Assembly (NCBI GenBank): GCA_903897925.1
Contig: CAIUDG010000095.1
Location: 1 to 37,368 of the forward strand
Reading direction: 5' to 3'
Source of the DNA: an uncultured beta proteobacterium
GTDB lineage: Bacteria > Pseudomonadota > Gammaproteobacteria > Burkholderiales > Burkholderiaceae_C
Length of the DNA stretch: 37,368 bases
In this document: positions 24,113 through 32,864 of the stretch, piece after piece
How positions within the stretch are numbered: position 1 is the first letter of the stretch
Layout: each line of letters starts with the position of its first letter
The notes under the pieces: generated by a model
Database searches by the model: none
Told to the model about the DNA's origin: nothing
The model's input: only the letters and a program-made list of their open reading frames with translations
Position numbers and translations under genes: made by a program

Positions 24113-24195
24113 TTTGTTTGAATTGAACAAACAGGGCCCTGGCCAGCGCGTTACCGAGCGCTATCGGGCGTTACGGGGCGCTACCGGGGCGCTCC
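24113..24195. repeat. inverted repeat and 10-bp tandem repeat in a gene-free gap
   Basis: The 210-bp gap between the Ig-like gene and cca (23994-24203) contains no gene. It has TTTGTT (24113-24118) / AACAAA (24126-24131), an inverted repeat with a 7-bp AT-rich centre. From 24151 come about four degenerate 10-bp units (TTACCGAGCG, CTATCGGGCG, TTACGGGGCG, CTACCGGGGC). The first may be an operator for the Ig-like gene; the tandem units have no known role. Confidence 0.55.
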
Positions 24196-24203
24196 GGCGC
24201 AGT

Positions 24204-25472
24204 TCAGCTGGCCGACGTTTGTGGCGCCAGGGGCGCCAGAGGCAGCAGACGCGCCTGGCGAATCGCCTTGCCGATCTCCGGTCCGGCCCGACCGGCTGCC
24301 AGTGCCGCCTGGCTGATCGGCGCGGTATCGACGGCGAGCACCCGTTGCAGTGCCTGTTGCAGGCGCAGGCGCTGGGGGTAAGCGTCATCGGCATGGTGGG
24401 TGCGGCCGCGTGCATCGCATTCACAGGCCAGCAGGGCTTCGCTAAAGCGTTCCGGTTTGCGGATCGCATCACTGCGCTCAAGCAGGCGCAGCAGGGCTTC
24501 GGCATCCAGGGTCTTGGAACGATGGATGTTGCTGTGTTCTGCGCACACCAGTTGCGCCAGTTCCTGGCAATCCAGAGGCACCCGCAGGCGCTGGCACAGC
24601 GGGCCCAGCAGTTTGACCCCGCGGCCTTCATGGCCGATGTGGCGCGGCAGCACGTCGGCCGGGGTGTTGCCTTTGCCCAGGTCGTGCATCAGGCAGGCAA
24701 AGCGCACTGTCAGCGGGGCTTGCAACTGGGCCGCCATGTCCAGCACCAGCATCACATGCACGCCGGTATCGACTTCCGGATGGTGGATGGCGGTTTGCGG
24801 CACGCCCCAGAGGGCATTGAGTTCCGGCAGCAGGCGCTGCAGCGCGCCACAGTCGCGCAGCACTTGGAACATGCGCGAGGGCCGGTTTTCCATCAAGCCC
24901 TTGGCGAGTTCCTGCCAGACGCGTTCGGCGACCAGGTGGTCGGTCTCGCCGTCTTGCACCATGCTGCGCATGAACTGCAGGGTGTCCGGGGCCACCTGGT
25001 AATCGGGAAAGCGTGCGGCAAAGCGTGCCAGGCGCAGGATGCGCACCGGGTCTTCGCGGAACGCCGGTGTCACATGGCGCAACAGTTTCGCCGCCAGGTC
25101 GCGGCGCCCGCCATAGGGGTCGACCACCTGGCTGGCGTCGATTTGGCCATCGGCGGACACGGCGTTGGCAGGAACCGCCATCGCATTGATGCTCAGGTCA
25201 CGCCGCGCCAGGTCGTCTTCCAGGGACACACCGGGGTCGGCCTGTACCGCAAAGCCGCGGTAGCCGACGCCGTTTTTGCGCTCGGTACGTGCCAGTGCGT
25301 ATTCTTCTTTGCTGTGTGGGTGCAGAAACACCGGGAAGTCGCGCCCGACCGGGGTGTAGCCCAGGTCGGCCAGGGCTTGCGGTGTGGCGCCTACCACGAC
25401 CCAGTCGCGGTCACGCAGCGGCAGGCCCATCAGGGCATCGCGGACGGCTCCGCCAACCAGGTAAATTTTCAT
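24204..25472 (-). CDS. cca: CCA-adding tRNA nucleotidyltransferase with HD domain
   Basis: A 422-residue enzyme that adds or repairs the 3' CCA end of tRNA. The nucleotidyltransferase N-terminus has LVGGAVRDALMG and the metal-binding pair Asp21 and Asp23 (RDRDWVV). RRDLSINAMA and DPVRILRLARFAARF belong to the nucleotide-selection region. The C-terminal HD domain (His263-Asp264 in LMHDLGKG) is that of the multifunctional gammaproteobacterial/betaproteobacterial form with phosphodiesterase activity. The length fits. It follows the GST gene by 21 bp on the same strand. Confidence 0.96.
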   Translation of the reverse strand: MKIYLVGGAVRDALMGLPLRDRDWVVVGATPQALADLGYTPVGRDFPVFLHPHSKEEYALARTERKNGVGYRGFAVQADPGVSLEDDLARRDLSINAMAVPANAVSADGQIDASQVVDPYGGRRDLAAKLLRHVTPAFREDPVRILRLARFAARFPDYQVAPDTLQFMRSMVQDGETDHLVAERVWQELAKGLMENRPSRMFQVLRDCGALQRLLPELNALWGVPQTAIHHPEVDTGVHVMLVLDMAAQLQAPLTVRFACLMHDLGKGNTPADVLPRHIGHEGRGVKLLGPLCQRLRVPLDCQELAQLVCAEHSNIHRSKTLDAEALLRLLERSDAIRKPERFSEALLACECDARGRTHHADDAYPQRLRLQQALQRVLAVDTAPISQAALAAGRAGPEIGKAIRQARLLPLAPLAPQTSAS

Positions 25473-25493
25473 GTATGCAGGCGCGGACCCGGG

Positions 25494-26177
25494 TCAGCGC
25501 GACAGTCGGTAAGGCTCTTCAAAATCGCGGAAGTCGTGTTCTGCCAGCGCACCCTCAATCCAGGCAGCGACGCCCGGCAGCTGGCGCACCCGTTGCACGT
25601 AGTCGGCAATGGCGGCCGGCAGCGGCAGCTGGTAGGTGTGCAGGCGCATGCAGACCGGCGCGAAGTAAGCGTCGGCAATGCTGAACGCGCCGAACAGCAT
25701 CGGTCCGCCGTATTGTTGTAGCAGTTCACTCCACATTTGCACCAGGCGTGCCACGTCGTTGCGCACGCCGGCGTGGTCGCGCCAGACCAGCGCGCCGATG
25801 TGCGCCAGGTCGGCTTCAATGTTCATTGGGCAGTGGCTGCGCAGCTGGGTGAAGCCGCTGTGCATTTCGGCACAGATGCTGCGCGCACGGGCGCGCGCCT
25901 GCACTGCCGCAGGCCAGAGCTGGTGCTCCGGAAACTGTTCGGCCAGGTATTCGGCGATTGCCAGGGTGTCCCAGACGGCCAGTTCGCCATCGACCAGCAC
26001 CGGCACCTTGGCGGTGGGAGTCACGCCGAGCAGGCCTTGCTTGAACGTGGATTGGGCGTCAAAGGAGTCGAACCGCAGCAGCACTTCTTCGAACGGGATG
26101 TCGGCCTGGGTCATCAGCACCCAGGGGCGCATGGACCAGGACGAATAATTTTTGTTGCCAACGTACAGCTTGCGCAT
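25494..26177 (-). CDS. glutathione S-transferase family protein
   Basis: A 227-residue thioredoxin-fold plus helical protein. The N-terminus LYVGNKNYSSWSMRPWVLM places Ser/Tyr candidates at the glutathione-activating position, TAKVPVLVDGELAVWDTLAIAEYLAE holds the cis-Pro and the Asp-Thr glutathione contact, and ADAYFAPVCMRLHTY fits the C-terminal domain. The substrate is unknown. Its place between a lytic transglycosylase and cca is a typical Burkholderiales neighbourhood. Confidence 0.92.
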   Translation of the reverse strand: MRKLYVGNKNYSSWSMRPWVLMTQADIPFEEVLLRFDSFDAQSTFKQGLLGVTPTAKVPVLVDGELAVWDTLAIAEYLAEQFPEHQLWPAAVQARARARSICAEMHSGFTQLRSHCPMNIEADLAHIGALVWRDHAGVRNDVARLVQMWSELLQQYGGPMLFGAFSIADAYFAPVCMRLHTYQLPLPAAIADYVQRVRQLPGVAAWIEGALAEHDFRDFEEPYRLSR

Positions 26178-26230
26178 GAATCCACCTCCAAAGCAGGCCC
26201 TCTATGCTAACCGGGGTCGGTGCTTCCTGC

Positions 26231-28231
26231 TCAGGGCAGGTCGGCGTTGGCCTCCGGCGTGGCGCTGTCGCGCGGGCCGACCTGGCCCAGGCGCGCCTTG
26301 ATGGATTGCGGCTGCCCGGTAATCAGGGCGGCATAGCTGGTGGTGTTGGCGATGACTTTCTTGACGTAGTCGCGGGTTTCATTAAAGGGCACGTTTTCGG
26401 CCCAGATAGCACCTTCTAGCACCGGTGCGCCACTGGCGCCACGCCAGGCCCGGGAACGGCTTGGGCCGGCGTTGTAGGCAGCGGTGGCAAGCGGTATGGA
26501 GCCGCCGAAATCGTCCAGCAGCAATTTCAGGTAGCCGGTGCCAATGGCGATATTGGTGTCGAGCTGGTTCAGCTGGCTGACCTGGAAACTGCCCATGCCG
26601 AGCTTGCGCGCGGTCCATTTGGCGGTGGCTGGCATCACCTGCATCAGGCCGGAGGCGCCGACATTGGACTGGGCTTCCATGAAAAAACGGCTTTCCTGGC
26701 GAATCAGACCGTAGACAAAGGCCGGATCCAGACCAATTTGGCGTGACTGCGCCAGCACGCCGGCGCGAAACGGCATCGGGAAGCGCTGCTCGGCGTCGAA
26801 CGCGGTTTTGGTGCGGTCGCTGCTGCTGATGCAGCGGTCCCAGATTTCGGCGTGGCAGGCCAGATCGGCAGCGGCGAGCAGGGCGCGGTCGTCGAGGCCG
26901 CCGCGGACATGCAGGTTGGTGCTGTAGTTCCACTCGCGCACGCCTTCCTGGCGCAGCCCGATCTGCAGCGCATACAGCGCGCGGGTCAGGCCAGGATTGG
27001 CGCGTGCTGCGTCTTTTTCTGCTTGGGTGGGCGGCTCAGGGCGTGGCGGCGTGCTGATGCGCAGACCGGTTTCTTCGAGTGCCAGTTGTTCATAGAAGCC
27101 GTAGATGCCGGCAATGCCGGTCAGGGCGCGCAGGGCGGGCTGGCGTGCGGCGTCGTTGCTGGCCAGTGCCAGGTCGGCGCGTGCGCCCCAGTAAACCCAG
27201 GTGCTGTCATTGCGCAGTGCGGCGGGCATGGCGGCAATGGCGCTTTGCACCATGCTCCAGTTGCCAGCGCGCAGCGCAGCGCGGGCGGCCCAGGCCAGGT
27301 GCTCTTCATGCATCTGGCTGAACTGGCCCTGGCGGAAATAGCCGACCGCATCGGCGGACTGTTTTTGTGCGGCGCGCCGACCGATGGCACCCCAGAGCCA
27401 GCTGCGGGTTTCCGGCGCCAGCTGGGCCTTCCAGCGCAGCTGGCGCAGTTGCTGGGCCGCCTGTTCCGGGTCTTGGTAGGCCAGGCGCAGGATGGCCAGC
27501 GCGACGAATTCACGGGTTTGCGGCTGCAGTGCCGTGAATTTTTCCTTGAGATAGCGTTCCGGCGTGCTGTAGATTTTGTTGATGGTTTTGAGCCAGCCGT
27601 CGTTGAGCAGGCCTACCGCTTGGGTGACGACACGCAGGCGGTCGTTTTCCATGCCCAGGCGGGCGCGCTGCCAGACGGTGGCGGCAGGCAGCAGGCGCTC
27701 CGTGTAAAGCTGTCCGGCCACGCTGCTGCAGGCTTCTTCGGCGTCGCGCAGCGGCAGCCAGGTCTGGGTCAGGGCGTCGGTGATGTCGGCCTTGCTGGTG
27801 GCGTGGTCGGCCAGCAGGCTGTAACAGCGGACCGCCTTGTCGTCGCCCATGCGGTAGCGTGGCAGTTCGCGCTTGAAGGCGGTCCAGTCGTGGTTGCGGC
27901 CGAGTTGCTGCAGCAGATCGACGCGCAGCCGGTCTTCCTGGTAGGTGTCGGCAAAGCGGCTGAAAAATTCCTGGATTTCGATTGGATCGGCTTCATCGAG
28001 CCGGCTAGACAGTTCCCAGTAGGCGGCCCAGGGCTCCAGAATGTAGCCGCGCAGCTGCGGCAGCAGGTTTGTCAGGCGTTTGCGGTCCCGATTCTTGTAG
28101 GCTTGCGCCATCTCGGTGATGGCATCGTCAAAATAGGCGCTGTCGCGCCCTTGGGCGTAAGCGGGGGAATTCAATGGCAATATCGTGGTGCCCAGAAGGG
28201 CCAACGATGTCAGAATGGCTGAAAACTGCAT
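26231..28231 (-). CDS. soluble lytic murein transglycosylase (Slt70-like)
   Basis: A 666-residue periplasmic enzyme that cleaves the MurNAc-GlcNAc bond of peptidoglycan to a 1,6-anhydro product. The signal peptide ends near SPAYA (residue ~26). A long helical superhelix precedes the C-terminal GH23 domain, with catalytic Glu513 in RQESRFFMEAQSNVGASGLMQVMPATA and the AAYNAGPSR motif. The frame opens 25 codons earlier, but that part overlaps the divergent cyclo-ligase; ATG 28231 directly precedes the signal. Only 9 bp separate its ATG from the cyclo-ligase ATG. Confidence 0.94.
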   Translation of the reverse strand: MQFSAILTSLALLGTTILPLNSPAYAQGRDSAYFDDAITEMAQAYKNRDRKRLTNLLPQLRGYILEPWAAYWELSSRLDEADPIEIQEFFSRFADTYQEDRLRVDLLQQLGRNHDWTAFKRELPRYRMGDDKAVRCYSLLADHATSKADITDALTQTWLPLRDAEEACSSVAGQLYTERLLPAATVWQRARLGMENDRLRVVTQAVGLLNDGWLKTINKIYSTPERYLKEKFTALQPQTREFVALAILRLAYQDPEQAAQQLRQLRWKAQLAPETRSWLWGAIGRRAAQKQSADAVGYFRQGQFSQMHEEHLAWAARAALRAGNWSMVQSAIAAMPAALRNDSTWVYWGARADLALASNDAARQPALRALTGIAGIYGFYEQLALEETGLRISTPPRPEPPTQAEKDAARANPGLTRALYALQIGLRQEGVREWNYSTNLHVRGGLDDRALLAAADLACHAEIWDRCISSSDRTKTAFDAEQRFPMPFRAGVLAQSRQIGLDPAFVYGLIRQESRFFMEAQSNVGASGLMQVMPATAKWTARKLGMGSFQVSQLNQLDTNIAIGTGYLKLLLDDFGGSIPLATAAYNAGPSRSRAWRGASGAPVLEGAIWAENVPFNETRDYVKKVIANTTSYAALITGQPQSIKARLGQVGPRDSATPEANADLP

Positions 28232-28240
28232 GTGGAGATT

Positions 28241-28840
28241 ATGGACAACTCGGATCACCAAAAAGCGCTGGAGAAAAAAGCCCTTCGCAAGGCCCTGATT
28301 GAGCAACGCCTGCAGTTACCGGACCGGCTCCAGCGCGCCGACCTGTTGCAGCGCGTGATGCGCATCTGGCTGGTCGGGCGCCCGGATATCGTGATTGGCG
28401 CCTATTGGCCGATCAAGGGCGAATTTGACCCGCTGCCGGCCCTGCACCGCTGGAAGGAAGACGGCGAATTGCTGGACCAGCCGCAGCGCCGGCGCATTGG
28501 TCTGCCGGTGGTCAACAAAGAGCACAAGACCATGACCTTCCATGCCTGGTACCCGGGCTGTCCCATGGAAGAAGATGCCTATGGCATTCCGAAGCCCAAA
28601 GATACCGAAGTAATTGTGCCGACGCTGCTGTTTGCCCCGTGTGTGGGTTACGGCCCGGGCGGTTACCGCTTGGGTTATGGCGGCGGCTTTTATGACCGCA
28701 TGCTGGCCACCCTGGAACCCAAGCCGGTCACGGTGGGGCTGGGTTTTGCCAGCGATTTCGTGGCTGACCTGGAGCCCCAGGCGCATGACATGCCGCTGGA
28801 CGCCATCTTGAACGACAACGGCGTGGTCTGGCCCGTGTGA
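28241..28840 (+). CDS. 5-formyltetrahydrofolate cyclo-ligase
   Basis: A 199-residue enzyme (YgfA/MTHFS family) that converts 5-formyl-THF plus ATP to 5,10-methenyl-THF, recycling a storage folate. Visible are the basic N-terminal helix KKALRKALIEQR, YWPIKGEFDPLP, and the family signature GPGGYRLGYGGGFYDRML. ATG 28241 has GGAG 4-7 nt upstream; an in-frame GTG at 28232 is a longer alternative. It is divergent from the transglycosylase, so its promoter must lie in the other gene's 5' end. Confidence 0.94.
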   Translation: MDNSDHQKALEKKALRKALIEQRLQLPDRLQRADLLQRVMRIWLVGRPDIVIGAYWPIKGEFDPLPALHRWKEDGELLDQPQRRRIGLPVVNKEHKTMTFHAWYPGCPMEEDAYGIPKPKDTEVIVPTLLFAPCVGYGPGGYRLGYGGGFYDRMLATLEPKPVTVGLGFASDFVADLEPQAHDMPLDAILNDNGVVWPV

Positions 28841-28915
28841 TGCCGGCCGCGGCAGGGAGTGGGCGCGGGCAATATACGCCGTCGCCCGTATGTGTAAATA
28901 GAAGAGGATGTTTTT

Positions 28916-30370
28916 GTGAGTTTTATTCCTAGTTCCGGTTCCGGTAAGGGCGCAGACCTGGCGTCCAAACCGGTGGATGTGGTGATCATGGCGGCCGGTA
29001 AAGGCACCCGCATGAAGAGCCGCCTGCCCAAAGTTTTGCACACCCTGGCTGGCCAGCCACTGTTGCAGCATGTGTTTGATACAGCGGCCGGCTTGATGGC
29101 GCGCAAGGTGGTGCTGATTACCGGCCATGGTGCCGAGGTGGTGGAAGCTTCGTGTGGCAAGCATGCCGCCATGGCAGAGCGCTTTGCCCTGGAGTTCGTG
29201 CGCCAGGAGCCGCAACTCGGCACCGGACACGCAGTGCAGCAGGCGCTGCCGGCACTGGCCGACGATGGCATGGTGGTGATTCTGTCCGGTGATGTGCCGC
29301 TGACCCAGTCTGACACGCTGTTCCATCTGCTGTCGGTGGCGGCGGGCCAGCATCTGGCCCTGCTGACGCTGGAGTTGCCCGACCCCGCCGGTTACGGGCG
29401 CATTGTGCGTGGCGCCGACGGTGCCGTGCAGGCGATTGTGGAACACAAGGACGCCAGTGAGGAGCAACGCGCCATCACCGAGGTCTACAGCGGCATCATG
29501 GCGCTGCCGGCGGCAGCGCTGAAGCGTTGGTTGGCACGGCTGGACAACCGCAACGCCCAGGGTGAGTACTACCTGACCGACATCGTTAAATTTGCGGTTG
29601 CCGAAGGCTGCTCGGTGCAGGCCTACAAAATCGCCGACGCGGTGCAGGTTGCCGGCGTCAACAGCCCGGTGCAACTGGCGGCGCTGGAGCGTGCCTATCA
29701 GCTGCGCGTTGCCAACCGCCTGATGGAAGAGGGCGTGCGCCTGGCCGACCCGGCGCGCATCGATGTGCGCGGCGATCTGTCGTGTGCCCACGATGTGAGC
29801 ATTGATGTCAATTGTGTGTTCATGGGCCAGGTCAGTCTGGGCGAGGGCGTCAGCATCGGTGCCCATTGCGTGATTGCGAATGCCGTGATCGATGCCGGCG
29901 CCGTGATTCACCCGTTCAGCCATATCGACGGCGAGAAACTCGGCGTCACCGTGGGCCAGGGGGCGCTGGTGGGGCCGTTTGCCCGGCTGCGTCCGGGCGC
30001 GCGCCTCGGTGCGGAAGTGCACATCGGTAATTTTGTTGAAGTCAAAAACTCCACGTTGGCGGCGGGCGCCAAGGCCAACCATCTGGCCTACCTGGGAGAC
30101 GCCACGGTGGGCGAGCGCGTCAACTATGGCGCCGGCAGCATTACCGCCAATTACGACGGCGCCAACAAGCACCGCACCGTGATTGAGGCCGATGTGCATA
30201 TTGGCAGCAACTGCGTGCTGGTGGCACCGCTGACACTGGGCGCCGGCGGCACCATTGGCGGGGGCTCCACCATCACCAAGAGTACCGAGGCCGGCGCCCT
30301 GACGGTGGCACGCGGCAAGCAGATCAGTGTGCCGAACTGGTCGCGGCCGAAAAAAATCAGCAAGTCCTGA
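28916..30370 (+). CDS. glmU: bifunctional GlmU (GlcNAc-1-P uridyltransferase / GlcN-1-P acetyltransferase)
   Basis: A 484-residue enzyme for the last two steps to UDP-GlcNAc. The N-terminal uridyltransferase has VVIMAAGKGTRMKSRLPKVLH and QLGTGHAVQQALP. The C-terminal left-handed beta-helix has the hexapeptide repeats and the acetyltransferase His in KANHLAYLGD, then NYDGANKHRT. The start is GTG 28916, with GAAGAGGA 8-9 nt upstream. This gives a ~20-residue polar N-terminal extension and a protein somewhat longer than the ~456 residues of E. coli. GlmS is encoded 3 kb downstream. Confidence 0.97.
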   Translation: MSFIPSSGSGKGADLASKPVDVVIMAAGKGTRMKSRLPKVLHTLAGQPLLQHVFDTAAGLMARKVVLITGHGAEVVEASCGKHAAMAERFALEFVRQEPQLGTGHAVQQALPALADDGMVVILSGDVPLTQSDTLFHLLSVAAGQHLALLTLELPDPAGYGRIVRGADGAVQAIVEHKDASEEQRAITEVYSGIMALPAAALKRWLARLDNRNAQGEYYLTDIVKFAVAEGCSVQAYKIADAVQVAGVNSPVQLAALERAYQLRVANRLMEEGVRLADPARIDVRGDLSCAHDVSIDVNCVFMGQVSLGEGVSIGAHCVIANAVIDAGAVIHPFSHIDGEKLGVTVGQGALVGPFARLRPGARLGAEVHIGNFVEVKNSTLAAGAKANHLAYLGDATVGERVNYGAGSITANYDGANKHRTVIEADVHIGSNCVLVAPLTLGAGGTIGGGSTITKSTEAGALTVARGKQISVPNWSRPKKISKS

Positions 30371-30383
30371 GGGCCGACCGCGC

Positions 30384-31133
30384 ATGGCCTTGTCTGACCA
30401 CGAACGCATTGCGCAGCTGGAAGCCGAGCTGCAGGCGCTGCGCGCCGAGATGCAGGACTTTACTTACACCGTGTCGCACGACTTGCGTGCCAGTTTGCGC
30501 CACGTCAGCAGCTATGTGCAGCTGGTGCAGGAAGAGGCGGGCGCGCAGCTGGAACCGGAGGTGCAGGGGTTTCTGCACACCGCCGCCGATGCGGCACGCC
30601 AGATGGGGCGTCTGATGGACGGCTTGATGGAACTCTCGCGCCTGGGCAGCACGCCGGTGCAGTTGCAGGCGGTTCAGCTGGCCGGGCTGCTGCAGGAAAC
30701 GCTGGACGAGCAGCAGGCAGTGCACGCAGCACGTGCCATTGACTGGCACCTGGCGCCCGGCCTGCAGGCCGAGTGCGAGGTGCTGGTTGAACCCGTGCTG
30801 TTGCGCGCAGCGCTCGGCCATTTGCTCGATAACGCGGTGAAATTCAGTGCGCCGCAGGCTGCCGCGCGCATCGACATCAGTGCGGTGCGCGGCGCCGACA
30901 CCCTGGTGCTGGAAGTGCGTGACAACGGCGTTGGCTACAACCCGGCCTTGCAGGGCAAACTGTTTCGCCCGTTTCAGCGCCTGCACAGTGCCAAACAGTT
31001 TCCCGGCATTGGCATGGGCCTGGCCCTAACTGCCAAGATGGCGCAGCGCTGGGGCGCACGCGTGGCGATTGAAACTCTGGCGCAGGGTGGGTGTTGTGTG
31101 CAGCTGGAATTACGCTGCGCGGTGGCCGGCTAG
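30384..31133 (+). CDS. small soluble sensor histidine kinase without input domain
   Basis: A 249-residue kinase made only of a short coiled coil (~7-24), HisKA with His32 in FTYTVSHDLRASLRH (phytochrome-kinase type), and HATPase_c (LLDNAVKFS, DNGVGYN, LFRPFQRLH, GIGMGLALT). There is no membrane segment, PAS or GAF, so the signal must come from a partner. ATG 30384 has GAGGG 11 nt upstream; the frame opens earlier inside glmU. It is 13 bp after glmU and probably co-transcribed. The last 24 bp overlap the 3' end of the convergent hybrid kinase. Confidence 0.9.
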   Translation: MALSDHERIAQLEAELQALRAEMQDFTYTVSHDLRASLRHVSSYVQLVQEEAGAQLEPEVQGFLHTAADAARQMGRLMDGLMELSRLGSTPVQLQAVQLAGLLQETLDEQQAVHAARAIDWHLAPGLQAECEVLVEPVLLRAALGHLLDNAVKFSAPQAAARIDISAVRGADTLVLEVRDNGVGYNPALQGKLFRPFQRLHSAKQFPGIGMGLALTAKMAQRWGARVAIETLAQGGCCVQLELRCAVAG

Positions 31134-32849
31134 TGCATGGCGCATCACGCTGCGCAATTTGGCCGGCCGGACCGGTTTTTGCAGCAATACCAGATCGGCC
31201 GCCTGAATCAGCAATTTGACATCGACCGCCGTGTCGCCGCTGATGATGCAGGCCGGTAGCCGGCGCTGTGCCGTGCTGCGCAGCAGTTGCACCGCATCGA
31301 CGCCGTTCTGGGCGCCGCGCAGGCGGAAGTCGGACACCACAAAATCGACCGGGTGCGCGGCATTCCACTGGCTGCAGGCGGCTTGTGCACTGTCGGCCAG
31401 GGTGACCGTGCAGCCCCAGGATTCCAGCAGACCACGCAGCGCCACGCTGCCCAGCGCGTCGTCTTCGATGAGCATTACGTGGGTGTTTTGAAACGGTGCT
31501 GCCAGCTCCGAGGTCTGGCGTGTCTGGGCGGGCGTTGGCGTCGGCGCTGGCGCTGGCGCGGTGGCAGCGGCCACACGCAGACTGAAGCAAGCACCCTGGC
31601 CCAGGCGCGAGCGCAGGGTGATCGGGTGATTCAGCAGATTGCACGAGCGCTCCACAATGCTTAGGCCCAGGCCCAGGCCTTTGTCGCGGTCGCGCTCCGG
31701 GTTTTCAATCTGGAAAAATTCTTCAAAAATTTTCTGGTGGTGCTCGCGGGCGATGCCAATGCCGTTGTCGCGCACTTCGATGCGCAGTGTCTGGCCATCC
31801 TGGCTGGGGCGGCAGGCCACCAGCACAGTGCCCTGGCGCGTGTGCTGCACGGCGTTGCTGACCAGATTCAGCAGTATCCGGTGCAGCAGCACCGGATCGC
31901 TGTGGACCCAGCGTTTGCTGGGACGGATGCGCAGGCGCACGCCCTTGTGTTGCGCGGTGTCGCTGAAGCTGGTGCGCAGTTTGTCCAGCACCTGGTTGAG
32001 GGCAAAGTCTTGTACCTGGGCGCGCGTCAGTTGCGAGTCAAGGCGCGAATAATCAAAAAACGCGTCCAGCATTTCTTGTAGTGCGCGCACAGAGGCGTCT
32101 ACGCCCTGAATCAGGTCGCGCGTTGGCGGCGCATGGGGCAACTGGTTCAGGCGCGCCACAAACAGTCCCAGGGCATGGGCCGGCTGGCGCAGATCGTGGC
32201 TGGCCGCTGCCAGAAAACGCGACTTGGCACGGTTCGCCGCTTCGGCGTGGCTGCGGCGCAGCCGCAACTGCGCTTCGAAGCGATTGCGGGCGTGGTTGAA
32301 GGCGGCGGCAACCAGCGTATAAAAAAACAACGACAGCAGAAACTGCACGCGGACCACGCTGGAAAAACGGTAGGCGAACGGCAGGCGTGGCGCCAGCACG
32401 CCGCAGCACAGCACCATGAAGGCCAGATAGCCCAGGCTGTAGTACCAGCCGCGCTGCTGCCCCTTGAGAAAGAAAAACAGAAACGGCAGCGTATAGACCC
32501 AGTACAGACCGGTGCCCTCAATGCCACCAAAGATATACAGCGAACTGCAGACCCAGGCCGAACCCAGCATTACCAAGGCTTCCGCCCGAGCAATGTACGC
32601 GGCCTTTGGGCCCAGCAAGGCCGCAGGAATGAAGAACGCGGCCAGGCTGAACAGCTCGGAAAACCCCAATCCCGCCATCTGCGGCGTGACCAGATTGAAG
32701 GCAGAAAAAAGTAGCACCGCACCAATGATGATGGTGGTAGTGGTGCGCACATGCTGCATGCGCTCTTGCAGTTCGATTTCTTCCTGTGGATGAACACCCC
32801 ATGCCGATTTGAGGCGGTCACGCCAGTGCCTTGATTTGTTCTCCTCCAT
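31110..32849 (-). CDS. membrane hybrid histidine kinase with C-terminal receiver
   Basis: A 579-residue protein. Residues ~37-184 form about six membrane helices with almost no periplasmic part. HisKA follows with His218 in AAASHDLRQPAHALGLF, then HATPase_c (~315-425: NLVSNAVQHT, DNGIGIA, GLGLGLSIV), an Ala-Pro-Thr linker (~429-443), and a receiver with IEDD (461-464), Asp507 in VVSDFRL and Lys558 (QKP). There is no DNA-binding output. The class is like membrane hybrid kinases that sense membrane or small-molecule signals. It starts 15 bp from the Lrp-type gene stop on the same strand and overlaps the small kinase tail to tail. Confidence 0.93.
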   Translation of the reverse strand: MEENKSRHWRDRLKSAWGVHPQEEIELQERMQHVRTTTTIIIGAVLLFSAFNLVTPQMAGLGFSELFSLAAFFIPAALLGPKAAYIARAEALVMLGSAWVCSSLYIFGGIEGTGLYWVYTLPFLFFFLKGQQRGWYYSLGYLAFMVLCCGVLAPRLPFAYRFSSVVRVQFLLSLFFYTLVAAAFNHARNRFEAQLRLRRSHAEAANRAKSRFLAAASHDLRQPAHALGLFVARLNQLPHAPPTRDLIQGVDASVRALQEMLDAFFDYSRLDSQLTRAQVQDFALNQVLDKLRTSFSDTAQHKGVRLRIRPSKRWVHSDPVLLHRILLNLVSNAVQHTRQGTVLVACRPSQDGQTLRIEVRDNGIGIAREHHQKIFEEFFQIENPERDRDKGLGLGLSIVERSCNLLNHPITLRSRLGQGACFSLRVAAATAPAPAPTPTPAQTRQTSELAAPFQNTHVMLIEDDALGSVALRGLLESWGCTVTLADSAQAACSQWNAAHPVDFVVSDFRLRGAQNGVDAVQLLRSTAQRRLPACIISGDTAVDVKLLIQAADLVLLQKPVRPAKLRSVMRHALAGHRAA

Positions 32850-32864
32850 AGAAAAGGCACTGTA

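Noticed and set aside
28316..30409. 697-codon minus-strand frame opposite the cyclo-ligase and glmU
   Set aside because: It spans two unrelated conserved genes and their gap, and has no domain of its own.
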